Shown here: positions 33,201-40,939 of the stretch, one piece after another
Layout of the letters: each line of letters opens with the position of its first letter
How positions within the stretch are numbered: the first letter of the stretch is position 1
Virus record (IMG/VR): IMGVR_UViG_3300042330_000138
Span: 1-46,627 of that record
Direction: 5' to 3' (one strand)
Source of the DNA: a virus
Length of the DNA stretch: 46,627 nt
Translations under genes and position numbers: made by a program
Notes under the pieces: model-generated
What the model saw: the letters and a program-made list of their open reading frames with translations, nothing else
What the model was told of the DNA's origin: nothing
The model's database searches: none

Positions 33201-33835
33201 AGTGGAAGAGACAATGAATTAGTTACTGTACCTAATAGAACAATACTGACACCTTGATCTCCAGTTAGACCTCTAGGACCGGGATCGCCCTGTGGACCAG
33301 TTGGACCAACAGCACCCGGATCTCCACTTGCGCCTGCTGGGCCAGCAGGCCCACTAATACCTGTATTACCTTGTGGACCAGTTGGTCCTACAGCCCCGTT
33401 TTCACCCGCAACGCCTTGGGGCCCTTGAACGCCTTGTGGACCTGTGGGGCCTGTTACTCCTGCATTTCCTTGAGCACCCGAAGGTCCAGATGGTCCAACA
33501 TCGCCTTGAATGCCCTGAGGGCCTGTTGCTCCTGCATTTCCTTGAGCACCCGAAGGTCCAGTTGGCCCCACTGCACCTGCATTTCCTTGTGGACCAGTTG
33601 CACCCGAAGGTCCTTGTGGACCAGTACTACCGTTTACACCTGAAGGGCCAGTTAGTCCTACATTTCCTTGTGGACCAGTTGCACCCGAAGGCCCAGTTGG
33701 TCCAGAAACGCCGCCACCTATTCCGCCTGCATAAATTTCGTCGAAGTTAGCATTTACTTTGACAAATGCAGAACGAATGCTTTCACCATCACCTGCTAGT
33801 TCTCCCGAACCTATACTAATTGTCTGTTTTGTCAT
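27215..33835 (-). CDS. giant tail fibre: collagen-like stalk, beta-propeller and Calx-beta-like domains
   Basis: 2206 aa. The N-terminus ([30 protein letters not shown]) is the base-attachment module of marine T4-like fibres. Residues 44-196 and 245-282 are collagen-like G-x-y triplets, split by a 48-residue insert. Two blocks, about 640-1010 and 1130-1500, contain repeats of the type GNVYVTG...K / [13 protein letters not shown], resembling SBBP/PQQ-like propeller blades. A Calx-beta-like stretch ([15 protein letters not shown]) occurs near 2000. Repeats shared with the 798-aa fibre are WTFxxDGxLTxPxG and, four times, HIHL...[12 protein letters not shown]. It should bind host surface. AAGGA precedes the ATG. 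It is a single unbroken frame with no phase-variable runs obvious by eye. Confidence 0.85.
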   Translation of the reverse strand: MTKQTISIGSGELAGDGESIRSAFVKVNANFDEIYAGGIGGGVSGPTGPSGATGPQGNVGLTGPSGVNGSTGPQGPSGATGPQGNAGAVGPTGPSGAQGNAGATGPQGIQGDVGPSGPSGAQGNAGVTGPTGPQGVQGPQGVAGENGAVGPTGPQGNTGISGPAGPAGASGDPGAVGPTGPQGDPGPRGLTGDQGVSIVLLGTVTNSLSLPLSANFGEGYIAVDTGRVWFWGTNTAWNDVGQIVGPQGDIGDPGPAGATGDPGSVGPTGPQGDPGPTGPQGERAQEDRLTTGSYSVILGTDGTITLTTSSNALYTTTNALIKSIADIQISAGDDVGSNWTFGGNGTLTAPGDIVLPYGTIGSGTLDGIKLTTDRGTVLFGNTPECVPTVASHFHIMRDDPTTVDLFFGDDLNYVKLPYDSTLTNVGVQIGTDVTNLWSFGKDGALTAPGHILPDADLEYDLGSTSSQWRSIYVGTGTIYIGGVALGVNQDNYVTVDGNPLITVNTTGNLTVQGDTNIVLGAVIISDTAPAATTPGSQWFDTVEGRTYVATGGVWLDASPTQIPSPETYLDGLAIDGTVISTANVDSDAIVIDGGDNTKLSVSNNSVTIQVPSSGVIRPYWAAEFGGITTAVTTSSYTIGTGAFYDSVGNVYVLGGVLFGDGGLNDVDSLLLKYDTNGNLLWSRTWHDNSGANCGAVNQAFAIDSNDRIYWLATAVVSGFGCWSGYMDTDGNLGLGGIAQGSLGFVDGYVSAVDIACDNSGNYYLAGSYYDNISYSTTPVVIKIDGDSGTPIWTGNIIPEDFEDLPVDGQYRAVTVNPATGDVWAIGDYYDGGLRAMLSKWDINGIHQWTKELVTTTGDLAAAVIYNGGYVYTIVNDDPDQKAVVSKFDTDGDLIWASYLATGELDPITDGGPGSYSTGAYDLSFDASGNVYVTGTIPGPPVGQPQLWITKLNPANGEMLYSRILITDAGVVIIDQGADGGGSSGHRVGDIYQDKIAVTAVTSSDIDDSTGTNETRVLVAQLPIDGSVTGTFGNITIADLTSDIDSISSTGTYTVTTLTWSTGTSTAILSTSSLSVSYVTDIVGLTGETLALGSVSGSSTVTNTWTFVNNNIILPPGGDILDSNGVSVLGGGSAASNVWVQTFESATPLLDTPLIALSVEYDSVGNVIALFYHGEDSGGSFYSVGKYTTSGTRIWTTRFSTGYETDGWGLAVDPTNGFIYVAGKTNTDGGQEKSTLTKIASGGGSVEWSKTYAFGESINSNSQVVDVASDGNPVMVGYTFDNLGGGYVTTTKVDAEDGSIIWSKKLDGQDDEEAYGMAVGPTGEVVAVGYMDQLGGEGDTDNHMLVVKYLSDGTIDWQRAILFDEGYDSTGADADIDSEGNVYVCGQYEVDNAGPGICMNLVKFNSAGVKQWSRRVEGDCGAIATSIVVGADDKLYLSGSLFTTTVPNPGPDDPIDISCVVAKYNLDGTVVWQRLLDNIDTLSVSGSDFLAGQGGGSNLAVKQDYVALAGGFGSFEGPSDFHALIAQLPATGDPFAVGAWDFRASNLTGTLDTSASDITVVNADKTDTDNTSNITVATVTPIVDSSAFLIGTLYTGDSTTALGDRLVNNDAEFILESDGTLTLNDGATISSGMGAFRIEPAGASSATQALLIYPTVVDGNHIHLTAGFGGETDLYLGNDDQFVKIDHGGDIVVGTYSTVTNSTWTFGTDGELEFPQGSTISETNTTTIISPPGASAGQSLVIRPTGSTSTTETNHIHLISGNPTTVDLFLGDDDQYVKIEKNGGNIVVQTYSTATTSTWVFGTDGVLTLSTASTILGNNSDPNVYIETASTSTAINTWTFAADGGLTLPNGATIVDTTSTLVLTPNSPGQATSLVLRSTYNSYMTADYPTDQGYQQYLHELDPVTYPDPYVSTGTEGTVISITLWDASGLQYVQGDVEYIITGTGITAADFTPAVLTGTFAAANWTLDGGGFNYTNTNMLMIANDAIVEGEETFTVTIVTTGTYAPGAGSNYLRVNIVDGTTEGSESGHIHLISENMAQTSIFLGNDDKYVKVAADDQIYIKVPNVDTSATSQLWTFAGDGSLTLPDGGDIKNSSGTSVLTVVTGQETYEFDGVNTTLTITNVTFNLLFCTVVGGYSGSDGHTVVLPPGTAGQRLVIVNISSNCTLTVDGAIDGAVNVAPEGTAELIYLVGDGVTSWWPLYGTTLVT
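32990..33706 (-). repeat. collagen-like coding repeat
   Basis: Nine-base-periodic coding repeat for G-x-y triplets, split into two blocks: 33248..33706 (about 51 triplets) and 32990..33103 (about 12). Units such as GGACCAGTTGCACCCGAAGG recur several times on the plus strand, so slippage or unequal recombination could change stalk length. Long plus-strand open frames here are antisense artefacts of the repeat. Confidence 0.85.
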
Positions 33836-33844
33836 TGCAAGTCC

Positions 33845-34279
33845 TTAATGATTAATTCTAATATTGTTTACAGTACCATCAGTCCAATCACTTACTCTGG
33901 CTCTAATCCAGACATAGTTTCCGGTAAAATTATAACTCTTTATATTAGTAGTTGCAGTAGTGTATTCGACGCTTGAAATGTTTTCTTCGCTAATCAGTCC
34001 TGTTGTATCAATAGACATGTTGTTTGTGCCTAGCTCAACAGAAAACCAGTCAGTGGACTGCGGTGAGGACGCAAGCGACCCCTGCATCTCTATCTTTCCG
34101 ATAAACTCGTTTATATTGATTTGGACAGTGTGAAAACCGTCGCTACCCCCGAAGTAACCGTCACCTTTTATAGGATCGCTGGCATAAATTAGGGCAGTTG
34201 TACCTGTATTAGGATAATCTAATACTACTGTACTGGATGAATTGACGTTGAACGTTAAACTTTGGCTTAGTGATGGCAT
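33845..34279 (-). CDS. virion/fibre-associated hypothetical protein (144 aa)
   Basis: 144 aa, beta-rich and Thr/Ser/Asn-rich (SLTFNVNSSSTVVLDYPNTG, FHTVQININEFIGKIEMQGS, NIKSYNFTGNYVWIRARVSDW), without signal peptide. Sequences of this style accompany tail fibres in marine T4-like phages, and it is the first gene of the fibre block. The start is preceded by CATAAATA (a late element) and no Shine-Dalgarno; eight bases separate element and ATG. Confidence 0.65.
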   Translation of the reverse strand: MPSLSQSLTFNVNSSSTVVLDYPNTGTTALIYASDPIKGDGYFGGSDGFHTVQININEFIGKIEMQGSLASSPQSTDWFSVELGTNNMSIDTTGLISEENISSVEYTTATTNIKSYNFTGNYVWIRARVSDWTDGTVNNIRINH

Positions 34280-34287
34280 AGTAACAA

Positions 34288-34295
34288 TATTTATG
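34288..34295 (-). promoter_or_regulatory. T4-type late promoter element for the fibre block
   Basis: Reverse-strand CATAAATA matches the late-promoter core NATAAATA of T4-like phages in seven of eight bases of the T4 element. It lies just upstream of the first fibre-block gene. Expected start is about three bases before the ATG at 34279. Confidence 0.6.
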
Positions 34296-34313
34296 CTACT
34301 ATACCACTTTCAC

Positions 34314-35003
34314 TTATACGGAAAAAGCAGTCTCTCTAAGGATAAACTCTTCAACTTTTTTGATGTATCCGCTCAAATATATGCCTACCATGCTGAGCAT
34401 TTTGTCGTCTTCTACGTACATAAAGGGATCTTGTGCGTAGTGTCTAGTGCTTACAAGCCATCGTCTACTGGTTTCGCTAATGTCTAGCTTGTCTCCGTAC
34501 TTATCTGCCCAGGTTACAAATGTAGCTCGCTTGTCTGCAGGGAATCTTGATTTAAAATATACCCTGTATTTGTACTTTTCTTTGGGAAATACGTCTCGCA
34601 GTATCTTTTTATGACCATTACTAAGCATGAATTCTAGTTCTTGGTCCGTAGTCGGCCCGCTTATCTTTCTAATCCACTTGTTTAGATCTTTATCTATTGT
34701 TTCTAATATAGATTTGTCTGTGCAAAATAGATTAAAATGCGACCCTTCTACTCGAATTTTTACATCGGGGTTGTCAATGAACGGTGCTACTAAGTTAGTA
34801 AACTCTAAGTAATCTGCTTTGTTGATTTGCAAAGCAGACAGCCTATCAACGTGCATACCTTTACCAGTAGCACACCACTCTCGAACAATATCGACTCCGC
34901 TGTGAACAATTCTAGAGGCTCCTACTTGTCTACATTCGACTTTGTAGGGCCACTTGTTATAGAACAGTTTACTGGAGTTCAGTTTCTGTATCTGTGTTTT
35001 CAT
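34314..35003 (-). CDS. hypothetical protein (229 aa)
   Basis: 229 aa when started at ATG 35003 (MKTQIQKLNSSKLFYNKWPY); a longer start at 35042 would overlap clpA by 74 bases instead of 35. The protein has an alpha/beta look with VECRQVGASRIVHSG, NPDVKIRVEGSHFNLFCTD, and a C-terminal basic region KEKYKYRVYFKSRFPADKRATFVTWADKYGDKLD, compatible with nucleic-acid or replication-related proteins, but I recognise no family. The substantial overlap with clpA suggests translational coupling. Confidence 0.6.
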   Translation of the reverse strand: MKTQIQKLNSSKLFYNKWPYKVECRQVGASRIVHSGVDIVREWCATGKGMHVDRLSALQINKADYLEFTNLVAPFIDNPDVKIRVEGSHFNLFCTDKSILETIDKDLNKWIRKISGPTTDQELEFMLSNGHKKILRDVFPKEKYKYRVYFKSRFPADKRATFVTWADKYGDKLDISETSRRWLVSTRHYAQDPFMYVEDDKMLSMVGIYLSGYIKKVEEFILRETAFSV

Positions 35004-37260
35004 CTGGAATCTTTGATTTAATGACTGGCATAACATCAACAATGTTAAGTTTTAGTTGTTCGTCTACTACATTAACTTCAACTACTCCGCCGTTTGTTAA
35101 TTTACCAAAAAGAATTTCACGACTCATAGGTTTCTTAATGAATTCGTCAATAGTTCTTTGCAAAGGACGAGCACCCATTTTACTATTAAATCCTTTGGCA
35201 ATTAAAAATTCAACTGCTTCGGCATTGGGTTTAACATGAATATTTTTGTCTTTAACTAATGCATTGAGCTCGTCAATAAATTTCTTAACAACTTTGATCA
35301 TTGTAACATGGTCTAACTTACCAAACTTAACAATACCATCTAAACGATTGCGGAATTCAGGCGCAAAGAATTTGTTAACAGCATCTTTAGGATCACTATC
35401 ACGCTCTAGACTACCAAAGCCTACTGAATTCTTTTCAGCATCTGCGGAACCTAAGTTTGATGTCATAATGATAATAGCATTGCGACCATCTGCCTTTTTG
35501 CCGTTACTACCGGTAATAAAACCATTGTCCATTAATTGTAGCATAACAGTTAGTACATCCGGGTGAGCCTTTTCGACTTCGTCTAATAAAAGAACACAGT
35601 TAGGTGTTTCTTGTAAGCATGTAATCAACTGTCCTGCATTTTCATCAAATCCTACGTATCCAGGCGGCGCTCCAATAAATTTAGCAACACTATGTTTTTC
35701 CTGAAATTCACTCATATCAAATCGTACAAGTTTAATTCCCATACCAGTGGCGAGCTGTTTAGCAGCTTCAGTCTTTCCTACGCCAGTAGGACCTACAAAC
35801 AAGAAACTACCGACCGGCTTATTAAATGGTTTTAATCCTGCTTGGGCAATAAAAATCTTATCTAACAGGCTAGTGATAGCATTTTCTTGACCGAAAACCT
35901 TGTTACGTAGGCCTTTTTCCAGACTTGCAAGATTAACACCTTCTTTTGAGCTAACCTGTTCAATTGGAAGATTAGCCAGTCTTGCAACTTCAAAAACAAT
36001 CTCGTCATGATCAACAACTCCGTTTTCTTCGTCCTTAACTTTAAATCGAGCACATGCACAATCAATTAAGTCTAGCGCCTTATCTGGAAGCTTCTTGTCA
36101 GTCATGTACTTAACAGAGTAGGTTACTGCATCAGTAATGGCTTGATTGGTAATCTTAACACCGTGGTGTTTTTCGTAATACTTCTTAACACCTTTTAGGA
36201 TCTTAATAGTAACTGCTTCACTAGGCTCGTCAATAGTAACACGCTGGAATCGACGCATTAGGGCGCGATCTTTTTCAAAGTGCTTGCGATATTCTTCCCA
36301 GGTAGTACTGGCGATAACTTTTAGTGTACCTTTTGTCAGCATAGGCTTGAGCATATTTGCCATGTCGTTACTGTTACCATTTGCAGCGCCTGCCCCGTTC
36401 ATCATATGTGCTTCATCGATAAACAGAATACAATTTTTCTTCTTTTCTAACGCACTGATAATAGCTTTAAGACGTTCTTCAAAATCACCACGATACTTAC
36501 TACCGGCAAGCATAGAACTAATGTCCATACTATAAACAGTGTGATCTTGAATAAATGTAGGAACAGTACCTTCAATGATTTTTTTAGCCAAGCCTTCTGC
36601 AATAGCAGTTTTACCTACACCGGGATCACCGATTAAAATAACGTTACTTTTGTTTCTTCGAGCAAGTACTAGTTGAACTTCTTCGATTTCTTTTTCACGA
36701 CCGATAACTGGATCAATTTTCTTTGATTTTGCTTTTGCAGTTAGATTGGTGCAGAACTGACTAATCATCCTTTCAAGTTGGAGATTAGATCGTGTGCTAC
36801 CTGCAGAACTCTCCTCATTGTCTTCTTTGCTATATTCTTTTTGGATAAAATTTAGGAATTTATCTTTATCGATATTTGCTTTTTTAATAAAGTGCGTGGC
36901 ATAGCTTTTCTTTTCAGCAAACATGCTGATAAAACAATCAACTGGTTCAATAACATTTCTACCAGTAAACAACACCTGAGTAAACGCTCGATTTAAAACG
37001 CGATCAACTGTATTTGTTTTTTTAGGACGATCGACGCTTGGGTTAACAATTTCCTTTAAATCTTCTGATATATATTTTTCTAAGTCTGTAATTAAACTTT
37101 TAACGTCAGCACCAAAGCTACCGAGGAGTTTTGCAAATTCTTCGTTAGTAACTAGCCCGTGCAAGAAGTGTTCAAGAGTAACATACTCGTGTTCGTGTTC
37201 GTTGGCTAGACTCACGGCTGATTCGAAAATCTGCTCAAGATCTTTATTTGGTTGTAGCAT
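34969..37260 (-). CDS. clpA: ClpA-like AAA+ unfoldase
   Basis: 763 aa, the length of bacterial ClpA. Residues about 1-145 form the ClpS/substrate-binding N-domain. D1 has GDPGVGKT (211-218) and ILFIDEAH (278-285). D2 has GPTGVGKT (490-497) and VLLLDE (556-561), with GYVGFDE as the pore-loop signature. The loop that docks into ClpP is conserved as SVGF (VGF 613-615, in place of IGL/IGF), so it may recruit host ClpP. No clpP or clpS is in this window. It is overlapped by peptide deformylase (17 bases) and sits downstream of dnaJ, forming a proteostasis operon from one sigma70-like promoter. It could redirect host proteolysis. Confidence 0.92.
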   Translation of the reverse strand: MLQPNKDLEQIFESAVSLANEHEHEYVTLEHFLHGLVTNEEFAKLLGSFGADVKSLITDLEKYISEDLKEIVNPSVDRPKKTNTVDRVLNRAFTQVLFTGRNVIEPVDCFISMFAEKKSYATHFIKKANIDKDKFLNFIQKEYSKEDNEESSAGSTRSNLQLERMISQFCTNLTAKAKSKKIDPVIGREKEIEEVQLVLARRNKSNVILIGDPGVGKTAIAEGLAKKIIEGTVPTFIQDHTVYSMDISSMLAGSKYRGDFEERLKAIISALEKKKNCILFIDEAHMMNGAGAANGNSNDMANMLKPMLTKGTLKVIASTTWEEYRKHFEKDRALMRRFQRVTIDEPSEAVTIKILKGVKKYYEKHHGVKITNQAITDAVTYSVKYMTDKKLPDKALDLIDCACARFKVKDEENGVVDHDEIVFEVARLANLPIEQVSSKEGVNLASLEKGLRNKVFGQENAITSLLDKIFIAQAGLKPFNKPVGSFLFVGPTGVGKTEAAKQLATGMGIKLVRFDMSEFQEKHSVAKFIGAPPGYVGFDENAGQLITCLQETPNCVLLLDEVEKAHPDVLTVMLQLMDNGFITGSNGKKADGRNAIIIMTSNLGSADAEKNSVGFGSLERDSDPKDAVNKFFAPEFRNRLDGIVKFGKLDHVTMIKVVKKFIDELNALVKDKNIHVKPNAEAVEFLIAKGFNSKMGARPLQRTIDEFIKKPMSREILFGKLTNGGVVEVNVVDEQLKLNIVDVMPVIKSKIPDENTDTETELQ

Positions 37261-37753
37261 TAATTTTTTCCTTTTTAGCTTTCTTTGCGGCCATTGTCCA
37301 TTTTAATGGACTGGTCCTATCTTGATAAGTAATACCTTCTAAATGATCGAACTCATGTAAAAAGCACTTACAGTTGTATCCGTCGAACTCACCTTCTTCC
37401 CATTCTCCGGAACTGTTTTGCCAACGTGCTTTAATAGCTGTTGGTCTTTTAATTTTAACATAAATTCCAGGGAAACTCAAACATCCTTCCTCCAAATCTT
37501 CTGTTTCATTTGTATTTGCAATGATAATGGGATTAAAAAATGCCATGCCTGCATCTGGACTTTCTCGATGTCCCATAACAAATACTCTAGCTGTTAGACC
37601 TAATTGATTTGCAGCAAGACCTATGCCATCTTGTGCGTACATAAATTCGAGCATCTGCCTTTCGAGTTCTTTTGGATTTAATATCGGATTATTAAAATCA
37701 AAGTCTGGCATTCTTTCTCTAAGAATTGGGTTTGGAAATTTTACTATGTTCAT
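37244..37753 (-). CDS. def: peptide deformylase
   Basis: 169 aa. All three PDF motifs are seen: GIGLAANQ (43-50), EGCLSFP (89-95, metal ligand C91) and HEFDHLEG (H133, E134, H137). The enzyme removes the N-formyl group from nascent proteins at the ribosome exit. Phage PDFs are usually shorter than host enzymes; this one keeps a Lys-rich C-terminal tail (KAKKEKINATTK). It follows dnaJ by eight bases and overlaps clpA by 17. A phage PDF probably keeps pace with the very rapid synthesis of phage proteins. Confidence 0.95.
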   Translation of the reverse strand: MNIVKFPNPILRERMPDFDFNNPILNPKELERQMLEFMYAQDGIGLAANQLGLTARVFVMGHRESPDAGMAFFNPIIIANTNETEDLEEGCLSFPGIYVKIKRPTAIKARWQNSSGEWEEGEFDGYNCKCFLHEFDHLEGITYQDRTSPLKWTMAAKKAKKEKINATTK

Positions 37754-37761
37754 AATAATAT

Positions 37762-38586
37762 TTAAGAAACTATTTGACGTATAAGATCTTTTTGTTGATC
37801 AGTAAGGTTTGTGGGTGTTTTTAAATTAATAGTTATCAGTAATCTACCCCGCATTCGATTATCTTGCATAAATGGCATACCGTATCCCTGCACACTCATT
37901 ATTTGTCCGTGTTGTGTACCCGGGGGAATGTTTATTTCTAATGTTTTATTATCTAATGTAGTAAATTGTTTCAAACACCCAATAATTGCTTCTAAAGAAT
38001 TTACATCTAACGTTCTTACTAAATCGTCATTGTTTCGTTGAAAGACTGCATGTGGTATGACATGAATAGTTAAATGAATATCACCTCTAGGTACACCACT
38101 AATACTGTCATCACCCATTTCTGATAGTCTTAGTGTAGTTCCATCCCTAACACCTGCTGGAATTTTTACTTCAAGTAATTGTTCTCTACCGGATGGTAGT
38201 TGTATATTGGCGATCAATTCTTTTCCACTAAATGCTTCCTCTAGCGTTATTTGAGTTTGAAGATTCATTATCCTGTTGCGAACAGGTTGCTGTCTACGCT
38301 GTCCAAATATATCACCAAATGGGCCGCCCCCAAACCCCCGTAGGATATCTTCAAACCCCGGAGGCATTCCTCCGTACTGTTGAAATCCACCCTGTGGCTG
38401 CGGATTATCATATTGTGCTTTTTTATCTACATCCCCTAACGTGTCGTATGCTACTGATATTTCTTGAAACTTGGCAGTGTCTCCTCCACGATCCGGATGG
38501 TGTTTGGCTGCAAGTTTACGATATGCTTTCTTGATATCGTCTTGCGATGCCGAACGATCAACGCCTAAAATATTGTAATAATCCAT
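37762..38586 (-). CDS. DnaJ/CbpA-type J-domain co-chaperone
   Basis: 274 aa. The J domain (1-60) has YYNILGVDRSASQDDIKKAY and HPD (30-32), required to stimulate DnaK ATPase. A Gly/Phe/Gln-rich linker (about 65-105) and a C-terminal substrate-binding beta region (LQTQITLEEAFSGKE, VKIPAGVRDGTTLRL, INIPPGTQHGQIMSV) follow. The four-repeat zinc finger is absent, so it is the type B (CbpA-like) class. No phage DnaK is visible, so it would work with host DnaK. It heads an operon with def and clpA from a strong consensus promoter/operator. Confidence 0.92.
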   Translation of the reverse strand: MDYYNILGVDRSASQDDIKKAYRKLAAKHHPDRGGDTAKFQEISVAYDTLGDVDKKAQYDNPQPQGGFQQYGGMPPGFEDILRGFGGGPFGDIFGQRRQQPVRNRIMNLQTQITLEEAFSGKELIANIQLPSGREQLLEVKIPAGVRDGTTLRLSEMGDDSISGVPRGDIHLTIHVIPHAVFQRNNDDLVRTLDVNSLEAIIGCLKQFTTLDNKTLEINIPPGTQHGQIMSVQGYGMPFMQDNRMRGRLLITINLKTPTNLTDQQKDLIRQIVS

Positions 38587-38593
38587 AAGTAGA

Positions 38594-38624
38594 AAAAGGT
38601 ATAGTAAATTATACTATACCTTTT
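38594..38624 (-). terminator. perfect 13-bp palindrome: terminator and/or operator overlapping a promoter
   Basis: Arms AAAAGGTATAGTA (38594..38606) and TACTATACCTTTT (38612..38624) are perfectly complementary around a five-base loop. On the minus strand the hairpin is followed by a T run, so it fits an intrinsic terminator for the upstream gene at 38644..38874. As it covers the -10 and start region of the dnaJ promoter, it could also be a repressor operator. Confidence 0.7.
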
Positions 38625-38636
38625 GGGTTGTGTCAA
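38608..38636 (-). promoter_or_regulatory. consensus sigma70-like promoter for dnaJ-def-clpA
   Basis: Reverse strand: TTGACA (38636..38631), 17-base spacer, TATAAT (38613..38608). Both hexamers and the spacing are exact consensus. Start would be near 38601, about 15 bases before the dnaJ ATG at 38586. The -10 lies inside the loop/right arm of the palindrome at 38594..38624. Confidence 0.85.
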
Positions 38637-38643
38637 CTGCTAG

Positions 38644-38874
38644 TTATTTCTTTTCCGGAACTGCTGTTCCCTCTACCTTTTTACGAACTTTAACCTTTTT
38701 GCATTCCTGCACAGGCTTACCGTCTTTGCCGTTAATTACTTTACCGGCTTTGTCTTTTTTCTCTGTGCATACTTCTTTCATTTCCCCTTTTCCTGGACCT
38801 TCTTTGTCGTCGGCAGCATATGCATTACCCATAAGTGCTAGTGCAAGTCCTGCTACAAAAATAATATTTTTCAT
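38644..38874 (-). CDS. small secreted protein with signal peptide
   Basis: 76 aa. MKNIIFVAGLALALMGNAYA is a standard signal peptide with an AYA|A cleavage site. The mature 56 residues are highly charged, Lys/Glu/Gly-rich and contain two Cys (EVCTEKKDKAG, VQECKKVKV), possibly one disulphide. Repeated GKxxxGKDGK segments suggest a disordered periplasmic peptide. AAAGG lies before the ATG. Position next to the holin makes a role in lysis or envelope interaction plausible but unproven. Confidence 0.75.
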   Translation of the reverse strand: MKNIIFVAGLALALMGNAYAADDKEGPGKGEMKEVCTEKKDKAGKVINGKDGKPVQECKKVKVRKKVEGTAVPEKK

Positions 38875-38885
38875 TTTAATTTCCT

Positions 38886-39290
38886 TTAAATTAATGGTTG
38901 TGGTTCTTGTGGTACTATTAGTTTACCACTTACGGTTGTTGCATACGGAGATGCACTGGTACTGCCTGTCGAAGGTACGCCAAATGTTGGAGCCCTGCTT
39001 GATAATATGTCGGTTGTTGAGTTGCCATTTATAACTCCTCCTAATTTTTCCTGTCCTCTGCTCCACGCAGTAACTCCTACTATAGCACCCATTGCTATAT
39101 GAAAAAGTCCTGCACCTTGCAGTGTTAACGGTTGCCACTGAGATGTTACACTTCCTTTGTCCATAGCTTGTAACATGCTCCATAAGATTGGAAATATAAT
39201 AAAGTCAGTTATGCATACTATCATATACATCCATCCCATAGCTGGACGCCATTTTGTATTCATCCAGTCTTCTTTGCTACGGGCTGTCAT
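38886..39290 (-). CDS. 3TM-type holin
   Basis: 134 aa. WRPAMGWMYMIVCITDFIIF is the N-terminal signature of the 3TM holin family, with further hydrophobic segments (FPILWSMLQAM; LFHIAMGAIVGVTAW). The tail is long, Ser/Thr/Gly-rich and ends GKLIVPQEPQPLI. Holins oligomerise in the inner membrane to time lysis. It lies in the lysis cassette with endolysin and spanin-like genes. The tail end closely matches that of the next gene upstream. Confidence 0.78.
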   Translation of the reverse strand: MTARSKEDWMNTKWRPAMGWMYMIVCITDFIIFPILWSMLQAMDKGSVTSQWQPLTLQGAGLFHIAMGAIVGVTAWSRGQEKLGGVINGNSTTDILSSRAPTFGVPSTGSTSASPYATTVSGKLIVPQEPQPLI

Positions 39291-39296
39291 AATATA

Positions 39297-39833
39297 TTAT
39301 AGTTCAGGTTGTGGTTCTTCTGGAACAATACGTTTACCACTTGCAGTCATTGCAAATGTTTGACTATTTCCTTGTTGACCAAATCCGCCAAAACCTACGG
39401 GGACATTATTTCCAAAACTACTAGTCGGTGTTGCTCCGAATGCTGGCCCTGAACCGAATCCACCGTTGTTTGTTGAAGAAATAGTAGAAGAACCTAATGG
39501 TCCACTAATTGTTGTCGATGAAGTTTTTGGTCCTCTATCCCATCCGGAATTTGCCGCCTTCAATGCTTCTTTCTGTGCTTCCTTGTCACCGGGACTTGCC
39601 AACATGATACCACTTAGTGTACCTGTTAAGAATGTAGCAATAGGAATGATTAATTCAAAGAACTTTTGATCAATTGGGCTAATAGCGTTAAGTGGTTGTG
39701 TGACAAAAATTAACGAATATAACACTACGAATACAATTCCAAATAATGTCAATGACAAGCAAATGCCGATGAAAAATTTCAATCGAGCCATTAACTGCTC
39801 TTCGGTATAAATGTGTTCTGTTTTATTTTCCAC
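39297..39833 (-). CDS. two-TM membrane protein of the lysis cassette, GTG start
   Basis: 178 aa from a GTG at 39833, chosen because a perfect AAGGAG (39845..39840) lies six bases upstream. A longer ATG start at 39896 would overlap the upstream gene by 74 bases and has no such site. Two hydrophobic segments (FFIGICLSLTLFGIVFVVLY; FFELIIPIATFLTGTLSGIM) are followed by a long Gly/Ser/Thr-rich tail ending GKRIVPEEPQPEL, nearly the same as the holin's tail. It may be a second holin, an antiholin or a holin partner; which one cannot be decided from sequence. Confidence 0.7.
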   Translation of the reverse strand: MENKTEHIYTEEQLMARLKFFIGICLSLTLFGIVFVVLYSLIFVTQPLNAISPIDQKFFELIIPIATFLTGTLSGIMLASPGDKEAQKEALKAANSGWDRGPKTSSTTISGPLGSSTISSTNNGGFGSGPAFGATPTSSFGNNVPVGFGGFGQQGNSQTFAMTASGKRIVPEEPQPEL

Positions 39834-40113
39834 AGTTTGCTCCTTGTGTGTTAGGCGCTCCTGCAACTGGAGCAGAAATTGTTTTAGTCGGTTCATCTTT
39901 TGGTGGTCCTAATCTTGGGTCTCGTTGCCCTTTAAAAATGTGTTCGGGACAGGTACGAGTTACATCACAGGTGGGTAACTTGCATATTTGTTTATCCCAG
40001 TTATCTGGATTTTGGCAAGGATAACGAAAACTGTCACCATTGCTAAAATATGCTAACGCAAGCGGTGCTAATAGTAATACAAACACCCACTTGAGTAATT
40101 TTTTATCTTCCAT
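39823..40113 (-). CDS. small membrane-anchored/secreted Cys-containing protein
   Basis: 96 aa. MEDKKLLKWVFVLLLAPLALAYFSNG is an N-terminal anchor or signal sequence. The remaining part has five Cys (YPCQNP, QICKLP, TCDVTRTCPEHIF, ANCGK) and is Pro-rich at the end. Strong AAAGGAG upstream of the ATG. It lies between the spanin-like lipoprotein and the two-TM protein. Periplasmic location is expected; function unknown. Confidence 0.68.
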   Translation of the reverse strand: MEDKKLLKWVFVLLLAPLALAYFSNGDSFRYPCQNPDNWDKQICKLPTCDVTRTCPEHIFKGQRDPRLGPPKDEPTKTISAPVAGAPNTQGANCGK

Positions 40114-40135
40114 TACTCGGCTCCTTTATATACCA

Positions 40136-40408
40136 TTATTTAACGCTTTCAAAGATTTTTCTTTGGGTGTTATACCACTCATTCCAGCCATCTACTTTAT
40201 TAGCACACTCGTAATATAATCCGTAGTTCTTAACCACAGTTTTAAGCAAGTCAGTGATAGCTACTTCTTTGCCAGTATTATCTACTGTAGATAATTCTGG
40301 GCATTTTTCTTGTAGAGCAGGAACAGCATCTGGAAAGTTTCTTTTAACTGGAGTAGGTGCCGCACATCCTACCAATAATACAGCAAGTCCTAAAATAATT
40401 ATTTTCAT
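40136..40408 (-). CDS. outer-membrane lipoprotein, o-spanin (Rz1)-like
   Basis: 90 aa. MKIIILGLAVLLVGCAAPTP is a lipoprotein signal with lipobox LLVG|C (C15). The mature part is short (about 75 aa), starts Pro-rich and ends in a helix (CANKVDGWNEWYNTQRKIF). A lipoprotein directly following a coiled-coil inner-membrane protein is the usual o-spanin/i-spanin arrangement. Together they would fuse the inner and outer membranes at lysis. The genes are coupled by an ATGA overlap. Confidence 0.7.
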   Translation of the reverse strand: MKIIILGLAVLLVGCAAPTPVKRNFPDAVPALQEKCPELSTVDNTGKEVAITDLLKTVVKNYGLYYECANKVDGWNEWYNTQRKIFESVK

Positions 40409-40938
40409 TTCTTAGGCTCTCCTGCTGCTTTGTTTAGTTTTGCCGCGGCATCATGTATATCGATTAATTCTTTAGGAACTGGGCAATTTTCAATATACTT
40501 TATAACTTCTTCTACGCGAACTCTTTCGGGACCCTGTACTTCTTTGATAATTTCTTTAGTTTCTAATTTATCAATATACTTTGTTATATACTCTGTCTTG
40601 CCCTTAATATACTCTTTTTGTTTTACAATTTTTTCTTGTACAACAACATTTTCTTTCTTAGACTCAACTTCGGCCGCAGCAACTTTAGTTTCTAACTCTT
40701 TAACTCGATCACGCCACATCATTTCTGTAGTGTAGCCGCCTTTAAAATAAATTCCCGCAGTTAACAATACAGCACTGACTATTTGAAATGCTAATGCGTA
40801 TTTTGACAGTCCGGGAATTTTGTTTAAAATTTTGTGCAGTACAAAAAACGCCAGGATGAAACTAATAACCCCTACAATCAATATTATATTGACAATGTAC
40901 ATCAACAGGGTGTCAGGGAGGAATGATAGTAACCACAT
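40405..40938 (-). CDS. inner-membrane coiled-coil protein, i-spanin (Rz)-like
   Basis: 177 aa. Two hydrophobic segments (LLMYIVNIILIVGVISFILAFF; YALAFQIVSAVLLTAGIYF) are followed by about 70 residues of heptad-like, Lys/Glu/Val-rich coiled coil (VKELETKVAAAEVESKKENV ... KLETKEIIKEV). Canonical Rz has one N-terminal TM; this has two, so topology may differ. Position between endolysin (one-base gap) and the lipoprotein supports a spanin role. Confidence 0.65.
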   Translation of the reverse strand: MWLLSFLPDTLLMYIVNIILIVGVISFILAFFVLHKILNKIPGLSKYALAFQIVSAVLLTAGIYFKGGYTTEMMWRDRVKELETKVAAAEVESKKENVVVQEKIVKQKEYIKGKTEYITKYIDKLETKEIIKEVQGPERVRVEEVIKYIENCPVPKELIDIHDAAAKLNKAAGEPKK

Positions 40939-40939
40939 A

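Noticed and set aside
32990-33706. Possible CRISPR array
   Set aside because: The periodic repeat is nine-base coding periodicity of G-x-y triplets in frame with the fibre gene, not 28-37-base repeats with unique spacers.
32981-33750. Several long plus-strand open frames (Trp/Ser/Leu-rich)
   Set aside because: They are the antisense of the collagen-like G-x-y repeat and have repeat-driven composition without ribosome-binding sites.
39834-39896. ATG at 39896 as start of the two-TM protein
   Set aside because: A GTG at 39833 has a perfect AAGGAG six bases upstream, and the longer start overlaps the upstream gene by 74 bases.
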